From Rhizobium sp. BT03 (GTDB lineage Bacteria; Pseudomonadota; Alphaproteobacteria; Rhizobiales; Rhizobiaceae): 64,000 nt of DNA. The position numbers were made by a program, and so were the translations under genes. The stretch spans positions 1 to 64,000 of the forward strand of contig NZ_CP125642.1 in the NCBI RefSeq assembly GCF_030053155.1, read 5' to 3'. The notes under the pieces were generated by a model. The model was not told where the DNA came from. It saw only the letters and a program-made list of their open reading frames with translations, and searched no databases. This document shows positions 57,323 through 64,000 of this stretch, one piece after another. Each line of letters opens with the position of its first letter. The stretch's first letter is position 1.

Positions 57323-57335
57323 ACACATAATGTGT
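57323..57335. promoter_or_regulatory. Short palindrome in the leader of the SnoaL-like gene
   Basis: ACACAT-A-ATGTGT is a perfect 13-bp palindrome, 20 bp before the ATG. It shares the CACATA/TATGTG half with the long repeat upstream of the Rrf2 gene, which suggests, without proving, that the Rrf2 protein also controls this gene. Confidence 0.4.
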
Positions 57336-57355
57336 TACAGGAGTGGTTACATATT

Positions 57356-58225
57356 ATGAAGCTCAAGTTCTCCCGCCGCCATCTCGTCGCGATGACGGCA
57401 ATCCTCCCTCTCGCTAGTGCGCTCGCCGCCAGTTCCGCCTACGCAAAGGAAGCCAAAATGACTATGCAGGAAAAACAGGTCGTCGATCTCCTCAAGGCTA
57501 TCGAAACCGGCGCGGCCGAGCCGGTAGGCGTGATCAATCCCGGGAAATACACACAGCACAATCTCGGCGCAGCCGATGGATTGAAGGGCTTCGGCGAACT
57601 CCTCGCCGCCCTACCCAAGGGATCGGCCAAGGCGAACACCGTGCGGGTGTTCCAGGACGGCGACCTTGTCGTCGCCCATACGGATTACAATTTCTTCGGA
57701 CCGAAGGTCGGCTTCGACATCTTCCGCTTCGAGAATGGCAAGATCGTCGAACATTGGGACAATCTGCAGGAAACGGCCGGCCCGAACCCCGGCGGCCACA
57801 CGATGGTCGACGGCCCGACCGAAATCAAGGATCTCGACAAGACGGACGCCAACAAGAAGCTGGTCGCCGCCTTCGTAGACGACATTCTCGTCAACGGCCG
57901 CATGGAGAAGCTTGCGGGATACTTCGATGGCGACAACTACACGCAGCACAATCCGCAGATCGGCGACGGCCTTTCGGGGCTCGGGGCGGCCCTGAAGGCG
58001 ATGGCCGAAGCAGGCATCACCATGAAGTACGACACAATGCACAAGGTTCTTGGCAAGGGCGATTTCGTGCTCACGGTCAGCGAAGGCAAATTAGCCGGCA
58101 AGCCGACATCATTTTATGATTTGTTCCGCATCGAGAACGGCAAGATCGCCGAGCATTGGGACACGATCGAAGCCATTCCGGCAAAGGCCGATTGGAAGAA
58201 TCAGAACGGCAAGTTCGGGTTCTAA
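57356..58225 (+). CDS. Exported protein with two SnoaL/NTF2-like domains
   Basis: A 289-residue protein. A twin-Arg-like signal (KFSRRHLVAMTAILPLASAL) ends at SAYA near residue 31. Two SnoaL-like NTF2 modules follow, and each contains the same pattern: YTQHN near the start, then DIFRFENGKIVEHWDN and DLFRIENGKIAEHWDT. The modules are clearly an internal duplication. SnoaL proteins act as cyclases, dehydratases or ligand-binding proteins; no substrate is evident. The gene follows the Rrf2 gene by 92 bp and may be its target. Confidence 0.85.
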   Translation: MKLKFSRRHLVAMTAILPLASALAASSAYAKEAKMTMQEKQVVDLLKAIETGAAEPVGVINPGKYTQHNLGAADGLKGFGELLAALPKGSAKANTVRVFQDGDLVVAHTDYNFFGPKVGFDIFRFENGKIVEHWDNLQETAGPNPGGHTMVDGPTEIKDLDKTDANKKLVAAFVDDILVNGRMEKLAGYFDGDNYTQHNPQIGDGLSGLGAALKAMAEAGITMKYDTMHKVLGKGDFVLTVSEGKLAGKPTSFYDLFRIENGKIAEHWDTIEAIPAKADWKNQNGKFGF

Positions 58226-58248
58226 AAGATTCAGTGCGTGCGAGGACA

Positions 58249-58960
58249 ATGTCCATGACTGAATATGACTACGTCATCGTCGGTGCTCGCTGCGCGTCTC
58301 AGCGACCTGTCGGATGCGACTGTGGCGCTGATCGAAGCCGGCGGCGAAAACCCACTCGACATCGGCCGCAGCCAGGGCGCGTTCTTCGTGACCTGGAGCA
58401 GTGAGCGAAACTGGGGCTATGAGACCGTCCCGCAGGAACGTCTCGGAGGCCGGTCGATCACACATCCCCGGGGTCGTGCCGTGGGCGGATCGAACGTGCT
58501 CAATGTCGGCGCCTGGCTGCGCGGCCGGCCCGAGGATTACGACGCTTGGGAGGCCGCCGGCGCCATCGGCTGGAACGGCGATGTGGCGCTCGACGTCTTC
58601 CGGAAAGTGGAGCGGACCGATCGCGGACGCAACAGGCTGCGAGGCCATGATGGCCCAATCGTGATGCATGACGTCGCGACTCCTACCGACTTGTCGGAGC
58701 GGTTGCGCGATGCGTTCGTCGAGGCCGGCCTCGGGCAGCGCGGCGACTCGAATGGCGCGGACCCCTTCGTGACCGATCGCTACCAGACGATGTTCGAAAG
58801 CGGGGTCCGCCGCACGGTCGCCGACGATTTCCTCACCGAGGAGGTGCGATCGCGCGATAGTTTTACGATCATCACGAATGCATTGGTCAATCGCAGCGCC
58901 GGAGACGTCCTCGCTGTCGTGCCTCTCGATCGAGTGGCCCGATCCGTGAGTCATCTCTAG
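58249..58960 (+). pseudogene. GMC-family FAD oxidoreductase, broken
   Basis: The start (MSMTEYDYVIVGA) and, in another frame, VLAARLSDLSDATVALIEAGG are the two ends of the Rossmann FAD-binding unit. The linking GxGxxG segment is lost with a frameshift near 58285, so FAD cannot bind normally. The second frame continues through HPRGRAVGGSNVLNVGAWLRG, a typical GMC signature, and ends at 58960 after about 230 codons, whereas intact enzymes have over 500. The C-terminal half is missing and an insertion sequence begins 90 bp later. Confidence 0.85.
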
Positions 58961-59049
58961 ATCCGTGATTGAAGACCTCGATGCGCGGGCGTGCGGCGCG
59001 GGGCAGGTGCTGCAACCTTAAATAAGTCATACACAATTATAAAGTGCAA

Positions 59050-60679
59050 TGTGGCGGTCAGGTTGAAATGTCCGCGGTTGCGCAAAGTAGAAATGTCACT
59101 GGCGGCAGCCGCACGGCAGGCCGACCAGCCCCGATCTGAGCGGCTGGTCCGGGTTGCAAGATCAGATCGGGGCGGGTTTGTGGCACCATCGGCTTTAGCT
59201 TTAAGACGATGCGATCGACGCCTCACTCGGCAGCATCGCGCTTTGCCAGCGCAGCTTTATGGCGTTCGATGACGGCCGGATCGTTCGTAAAATCCTTCCG
59301 TCGCCCCGGACCGTGAGCACGTCGCACATAGCCGTTCTTCTCGCTGTTGGTCATCACCACCGGCTTCGACGGCTGCTCCTGACGCTCCTTGATATAAGTC
59401 AGAACGTCGCCGAGCCGTTTGTTCTCGGTGATCGCCGCATGCGTCACCCGCTGGTCCTTGTCGAAGGTTTTGTAGGGCAGGGAATGTCCCTTCCATCGTA
59501 CATCGAGGCGGCCATCGGCATAGGCATAGGTCTCGACATAGCGGCCGGCCAATCCGCGCGTCACGTCGCTCTCCTCCAGCATGATCCGCTTACGCTCGAA
59601 CGAAAACGTCAGCTGCGACCCGACATAGCGCTGCTCGCGTTTGCACAGGATCTCCTTCAACCGATCCGGTGCAAGATTTACCGGCCGGTGCAGGTCATCG
59701 GATCGGGCAGGGACAATCGCAAACCGCCCATTGTAGTCCACCATGAAGCCCGGCAGAAACGCATTGCCTGCCTCCATGGTGTCGATGCCTGCCAGTCGCA
59801 ATTCCTTGACCAGACGATCCTGCAGCGTCCGGTTCATCCGCTCGACACGGCCTTTGGCCTGGCTGGAGTTTGCACAGAGAATCTCGATATTTAGCTCCGA
59901 GAGTGCCCGTCCGAACTGGGTCATGCCCTGACCACCCTTGGCCTCCTTCTTCGTCACCCGGAAGACCGAGTGCTTGTCGGAATAAAAGGCGATCGGCGCC
60001 CCGTGCTGCTTCAGATAAAGCTCAAGTGCGTCGAAATAGCTGAAGGCGCTTTCCGAGCGCACGAACCGCAACTGCATCAACCGGCCCGTCGCATCGTCGA
60101 CAAACACCAGGAGCGAGCACGGATCTCCACGATCCTCGAACCAGCGATGCTCGGACCCGTCGATCTGCACCAGCTCGCCATAGGCTTCGCGCCGCAAGCG
60201 CGGCTGATGAAACGTCCGCCGCTGCTTGCGTGACAGCCACAATCCGGCCTGCGTCATCCAGCCGCGCAACGTCTCGCGCGACACACGCAATCCATCGCGC
60301 TCGGCAAGCTTCTCGGCCGCCAGCGTCGGACCGAAATCCGCATAACGTTCACGAACCAGCGTCACCGCATAATCGCGAACACCATCGCTGATCCGGTTGT
60401 TCGACGGCCGGCCGATCGCCTTGTGGCGGATCGATGCCGCACCGGTCGTTCTGATGCGATCCAACAGCCGCCGCACCTGGCGCTCGCTGAGAGCAAGCAC
60501 ATGTGACGCCGACACCATCGTCATCCGCCCGTCGGCAACCTTCGACAAAACCTCGATCCGCTGCAGGTCACGCTCGCTCATCGCAATCAGTCCCATCCGC
60601 TTGTCTCCCGCGCCATCAAACGCGGGGAGAGTGACATTCCAACTTTGCAGAAACAGGACACTTCAACTTTGCGGCTACA
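59050..60679 (-). mobile_element. ISNCY-type insertion sequence, about 1630 bp
   Basis: The ends match as imperfect inverted repeats of about 49 bp: TGTGGCGGTCAGGTTGAAAT on the left versus, reversed, TGTAGCCGCAAAGTTGAAGT on the right, both continuing to AATGTCAC. The 5-bp direct repeat TGCAA flanks it (59045-59049 and 60680-60684), a clear target duplication. One intact transposase gene lies inside, so the element looks complete. Confidence 0.9.
59223..60596 (-). CDS. ISNCY-family transposase
   Basis: A 457-residue transposase. The N-terminal region (ERDLQRIEVLSKVADGRMTM; LSERQVRRLLDRIRTTGAAS) holds one or two helix-turn-helix units, and an integrase core follows. The DDE triad is in VQIDGSEHRWF, FYSDKHSVF and KGRVERMNRT. 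It has no frameshift or stop, so it could be active. Confidence 0.93.
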   Translation of the reverse strand: MGLIAMSERDLQRIEVLSKVADGRMTMVSASHVLALSERQVRRLLDRIRTTGAASIRHKAIGRPSNNRISDGVRDYAVTLVRERYADFGPTLAAEKLAERDGLRVSRETLRGWMTQAGLWLSRKQRRTFHQPRLRREAYGELVQIDGSEHRWFEDRGDPCSLLVFVDDATGRLMQLRFVRSESAFSYFDALELYLKQHGAPIAFYSDKHSVFRVTKKEAKGGQGMTQFGRALSELNIEILCANSSQAKGRVERMNRTLQDRLVKELRLAGIDTMEAGNAFLPGFMVDYNGRFAIVPARSDDLHRPVNLAPDRLKEILCKREQRYVGSQLTFSFERKRIMLEESDVTRGLAGRYVETYAYADGRLDVRWKGHSLPYKTFDKDQRVTHAAITENKRLGDVLTYIKERQEQPSKPVVMTNSEKNGYVRRAHGPGRRKDFTNDPAVIERHKAALAKRDAAE

Positions 60680-60703
60680 TGCAAATGTGGCGTAATCTGT
60701 CTT

Positions 60704-60823
60704 ATGGAACTGCTGGCCGGCAGCAATTCCGGATCGCCAACGACCACGTTGCCGATCAAGAAGGAAGATCCATTTCTTCACGATCCCGAGGACCTTTGCG
60801 AACCCTTTCAGCAAACTTTCTGA
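60704..60823 (+). other. Possible 39-codon frame beside the insertion sequence
   Basis: ATG-begun MELLAGSNSGSPTTTLPIKK, then DPFLHDPEDLCEPFQ, uninterrupted to TGA. No ribosome-binding site stands out. It may be the tail of the gene split by the insertion or chance; it is the only readable piece in this 190-bp gap. Confidence 0.25.
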
Positions 60824-60870
60824 AGGCTGGCGCGTTAATCCCGCGCACTGGCGACGGAGAGGAAATGCTG

Positions 60871-61692
60871 ATGAGCAAAGGCTTTCGATTTGATGTGCTC
60901 GCCAAAGGCGGCTACACGGCGCGCGGTGTCGTTTTTCTCCTGATAGCGGGGCTGGCGCTCTTCTCCGGCGTCGCCGGCGGCCGGCCGGAAACGAAGTCGG
61001 CGCTCTCGGCGCTGCTTGCGCAGCCGTTCGGGCGTGTCTGGGTCGGAATGATCGGACTTGGTCTTCTGGGATTTGTCGCCTGGAGGCTGGCCCAGTCCCT
61101 GGCGGACAGTGACGGCCATGGGCGGGACGGAAAGGCGTGGGCGATCCGGGCGGCGCTCCTCGGCAGCGCCGTCACCTATCTCGGGCTTGCCGGATATGCA
61201 CTCAGTCGTGCCATCTTTCTCGGCGGCGGGAGCGAAGGTTCGGGTGAGAAGGGACTGGCGGGATGGATCATGTCGCAGCCGTTCGGCTCCACCCTTGCGA
61301 TCGCCGTTGGCGCCGGTTTTGTCATCGGCGGCATGGTGACCATCGTCAAGGGCATCACCCGGAAGTTCGAGCGCTACGTCAAAATACCGGACAGCAAGGG
61401 CATCGTGATCTTGATATGCGTTTACGGTCTCGTCGCCCGCGGCGTGGTGTTCGCAATCACCGGGATACTTTTCGCCTATGCCGGCTTCCGGGTGGATCCG
61501 CAACAGGCCGGCAGCATGGGCGACGCCCTGGAATGGGTCCGCCAGCTTCCGTTCGGATCCCTCCTCTACATCGCCGTTGCCGCCGGATTGGCAGCCTTCG
61601 GAATATACAACCTTGTCGAGGCACGGTACCGCGTCATCTCAGGCCTGTCATTGGCAGACGCCAGGCGTTCGATCCCGCTGTCAGGCGCCTGA
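60871..61692 (+). CDS. DUF1206 integral membrane protein
   Basis: A 273-residue inner-membrane protein with three repeated two-helix units, the DUF1206 plan. Examples are AKGGYTARGVVFLLIAGLAL, LLGSAVTYLGLAGYALSRAI and YGLVARGVVFAITGILFAYA. The ATG at 60871 follows GGAGAGGAA; another ATG lies 6 bases earlier. Function unknown. It is the first gene after the insertion sequence and is not obviously related to the gene after it. Confidence 0.88.
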   Translation: MSKGFRFDVLAKGGYTARGVVFLLIAGLALFSGVAGGRPETKSALSALLAQPFGRVWVGMIGLGLLGFVAWRLAQSLADSDGHGRDGKAWAIRAALLGSAVTYLGLAGYALSRAIFLGGGSEGSGEKGLAGWIMSQPFGSTLAIAVGAGFVIGGMVTIVKGITRKFERYVKIPDSKGIVILICVYGLVARGVVFAITGILFAYAGFRVDPQQAGSMGDALEWVRQLPFGSLLYIAVAAGLAAFGIYNLVEARYRVISGLSLADARRSIPLSGA

Positions 61693-61891
61693 TACCTTTG
61701 CCGGAAGTCGAATTTCTCCAACCGAAGCCACGGAGCTGCGGCTGCGGCGACCTTCATCCGCGGTTTATCGAGCGGCACTTTCTTCTCGTCTTTTCGTTGT
61801 GGTTTTTGCATGGATGACTGGCATTTTAACGAAGCCCGTATGATTTCGTTAGGTCCGCTTTGGCACCCTCCCCGCACCTTCGGGAGATGCC

Positions 61892-64000
61892 ATGTTCACT
61901 GTGCTTTCATGTATCGCCGACCAGCATGACTGGACGTTGCTTTTCGTCGCCCTGTCGATCTGCTGCTTCGGCAGCCTGACGGCCGTCTTCATGCTGACGC
62001 GTGCGCAGGAATGCGTGCGGCAGCATCACCACTACTGGCTTATCGCCGCCGCCGTCGTCCTTGGCGCCAGCACCTGGGCAACCCATTTTATCGCGATGCT
62101 GGCCTATGCCGGCCCGGTGCCGATCGGCTACGATGGCTTATTGATCATTCTGTCGATTATCGCCGCCATCGTCCTGTTTGCGGTCGCGGTTGAAATCGCT
62201 TTTATGAATGGCGGCCAGCTTGTCCAGGCGTCCGGCGGGGTCCTGTTCGGTATTGCCATTGCGGCAATGCATTTCGTGGGGTTGCTCGCCATCACGCCGT
62301 TCAGCATGGTTTCGCTCGCTCTCGACAAATCGATCGTCGCCTGCGCGTTGGCAATCGGCTTCGGCATCGTTGCGGTTGCGGCCCTGCGGCATAGCGCCAG
62401 CAGGCGTTTTCATATCTTCGCCGGCGCGGCGTGCATCGTCCTGGCGATCTGCAGCCTCCACACGGTGTCGATGAGCGGTGTCCAGATCACCCCTTCCGCC
62501 GAGCCCGTCCATGCCGATCTCTCCTCCGTCGATCGGATCGCCATCGCAATTGCCGTCTCGATCATCTCGACATTGATCCTGCTCGGAGCCGCCGCAGCGC
62601 TGTTCCTTGACCGTCATTTGACCGATCTGCGCGGGCTGGCGAATGCCTCGTTCGAGGGGCTGGTCATCGCTCAGGAGAATGTCGTCATCGATCTCAACGA
62701 GAAATTCGCTGCGATGGCCGGTAAGGCAGCCACATTTCTGAAAGGGCAACCGGTCGAGGCGGTGCTTGCAATCGACAGCCGCCTCGGCATGGACACCTGC
62801 CAGGGAGCGGTGTTGCGCGACGGCCAGGATATGATTCCGGTCGAGGTCCTGGCTCGGACGATCGAATATCGTGGGCGCGAGTGCCAGGTGATTGCCGTGC
62901 GCGATCTGACGGAGCGCCATGAGGCGAGCCGCAGGATCGAGCATATGGCGCGCCATGACCCGTTGACCGGCCTGGCGAACCGTCGCGAGTTCGACCGGCG
63001 TTTCGGGATGGCGATCGCCGGCGCGGCAGAAACCCCGAGCGGGCTGGCGCTGCTTGCCCTCGATCTCGACCGTTTCAAGCTCGTCAACGACACGTTCGGC
63101 CATGCCGAGGGCGACGCGGTGCTTCAGCGGGTCGCGCAGGTCCTGGTCCGCGCTTTGCCGACCGATGTGACGATCGCCCGCATGGGCGGAGACGAATTCT
63201 GCATCATCCTCGAAAACGCGTCCCGCCAGCAGACGGAAGCGTTGTCAACAGATCTGCTGACGGCTTTTGCCGAGGAGTTCGCAGATCTCGCGACGTCTTC
63301 GGGATTCGGCGCCAGCATCGGCATGGCCTTGTACCCGGAGCACGGCGTCACCGATCGGCGCCTCAGAAACAATGCCGACATGGCGCTTTACCGGGCCAAG
63401 AGCGGCGGCCGCGGCAGAGCCTGCACATTCGAGCCGGCGATGGACATTGAACTGCATGCCAAGCGGCAGCTCGAGCACGATCTGCGGCACGCAGTCGCCA
63501 AAGGAGAGCTGTTCCTCGTCTATCAGAGGATCGTCGACACATCCTCGCAACAGCCGTGCGGCTATGAGGCCTTGTTGCGCTGGCGCCATGCAAGCAGAGG
63601 CGTTCTTGCCCCGGCGGACTTCATCGCTGCCGCCGAAGAAACCGGCTGTATCATCCCCATCGGGATCTGGGTTCTGGAACAAGCCTGCAGCGAGGCAGCC
63701 TCGTGGAAAACCCCGCTGACGATCGCGGTCAATATCTCACCGGTTCAGTTCCTGATGCCGAACCTGGTGGAGCAGTTCTCGCAAATTCTTGCGAAAACCG
63801 GGCTGCGGCCAGACCGCCTGGAGCTTGAAGTCACCGAGTCGGCGCTGTTTCACGATCGGGCTGCGGTGCTTTCCACACTCGGTCAGCTGCGCGCGATGGG
63901 GATCCGGGTCGTGCTGGACGACTTCGGGACCGGTTATTCCTCGCTCGGCAACCTCCGGGATTTTCCGTTCGACAAGCTGAAGATCGACAGACGTTTCCTT
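61892..64000 (+). CDS. Membrane sensor MHYT-PAS-GGDEF-EAL protein (c-di-GMP turnover), 3' end outside window
   Basis: At least 703 residues, still open at the right edge. Seven membrane segments with MHYT-type motifs (ATHFIAML, AMHFVG, SLHTVSM) form the N-terminal sensor (residues 1-235), thought to bind copper or gases. A PAS-like segment follows (GLVIAQENVVIDLNEKFAAM). The GGDEF domain has an intact RMGGDEFCIIL. The RxxD inhibitory site does not appear at the usual place. The EAL domain has YEALLRWRH, NISPVQF, LEVTES and DDFGTGYSSL. Both cyclase and phosphodiesterase motifs look intact, so the net direction is uncertain. The ATG follows GGGAGATGCC. Confidence 0.93.
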   Translation, partial: MFTVLSCIADQHDWTLLFVALSICCFGSLTAVFMLTRAQECVRQHHHYWLIAAAVVLGASTWATHFIAMLAYAGPVPIGYDGLLIILSIIAAIVLFAVAVEIAFMNGGQLVQASGGVLFGIAIAAMHFVGLLAITPFSMVSLALDKSIVACALAIGFGIVAVAALRHSASRRFHIFAGAACIVLAICSLHTVSMSGVQITPSAEPVHADLSSVDRIAIAIAVSIISTLILLGAAAALFLDRHLTDLRGLANASFEGLVIAQENVVIDLNEKFAAMAGKAATFLKGQPVEAVLAIDSRLGMDTCQGAVLRDGQDMIPVEVLARTIEYRGRECQVIAVRDLTERHEASRRIEHMARHDPLTGLANRREFDRRFGMAIAGAAETPSGLALLALDLDRFKLVNDTFGHAEGDAVLQRVAQVLVRALPTDVTIARMGGDEFCIILENASRQQTEALSTDLLTAFAEEFADLATSSGFGASIGMALYPEHGVTDRRLRNNADMALYRAKSGGRGRACTFEPAMDIELHAKRQLEHDLRHAVAKGELFLVYQRIVDTSSQQPCGYEALLRWRHASRGVLAPADFIAAAEETGCIIPIGIWVLEQACSEAASWKTPLTIAVNISPVQFLMPNLVEQFSQILAKTGLRPDRLELEVTESALFHDRAAVLSTLGQLRAMGIRVVLDDFGTGYSSLGNLRDFPFDKLKIDRRFL

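Overview
The window is high-GC alphaproteobacterial DNA whose genes point to Rhizobium, most likely the R. etli / R. leguminosarum group. The clearest evidence is a complete ansR-ansP-ansA-ansB asparagine operon whose asparaginase is 367 residues long and carries every residue known to matter in the R. etli class-3 enzyme ReAV. Peptide-type ABC operons, a RIME-like intergenic repeat and an alphaproteobacterial IS407-type element agree with this. No rRNA, tRNA, CRISPR array or replication origin was seen.

Layout. 1-7300: a VOC-fold gene, then a seven-gene minus-strand operon (GNAT, NagZ-like hexosaminidase, family-5 binding protein, two permeases, two ATPases) that looks like uptake and cleavage of a GlcNAc-type oligosaccharide. 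7440-10093: thiM-thiE-thiD behind a TPP riboswitch, with a terminator and a RIME-like repeat downstream. 10804-36890: an IalB-like gene, then a large two-partner-secretion / contact-dependent-inhibition (CDI) locus: TpsB, three small lipoproteins, a 2960-residue CdiA-like TpsA ending in a HINT domain and a toxin domain, its probable immunity gene, two promoterless, degraded duplicate cdiA 3' cassettes with other toxin tips and immunity genes (LHH nuclease with SUKH; an unassigned toxin with its immunity gene), and a tail of orphan immunity-like genes including a MafI-type gene. An IS3-family (IS407-group) element interrupts the second cassette. 36958-45774: a DUF1349 gene diverging from a second peptide-type ABC operon that also encodes a RidA protein, a SelA-like PLP enzyme and a ureidoglycine-aminohydrolase-like cupin. 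45968-48285: short, mostly minus-strand hypothetical genes. 48944-54817: two tandem FadR-type regulators and ansPAB. 54858-58960: TauD-family dioxygenase, AhpD-like protein, Rrf2 regulator with a large palindromic operator candidate, a tandem SnoaL-like exported protein and a broken GMC oxidoreductase. 59050-60679: an ISNCY-type insertion sequence with a 5-bp target duplication. 60871-64000: a DUF1206 membrane protein and an MHYT-PAS-GGDEF-EAL protein that runs off the right edge.

How the parts work together. The most unusual region is the CDI locus. TpsB (outer membrane) would export the giant TpsA, and the TpsA C-terminus is the toxin. Downstream lie near-identical copies of about 4 kb (second cassette) and under 0.7 kb (third cassette) of the tpsA 3' half, each ending at a conserved YNYL(T/N)H junction and followed by a different toxin tip and immunity gene. 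That is the arrangement expected for toxin switching by homologous recombination, with an immunity-gene archive behind it. The metabolic operons are ordinary rhizobial rhizosphere and symbiosis nutrition: aminosugars, peptides or opine-like compounds, asparagine and thiamin salvage.
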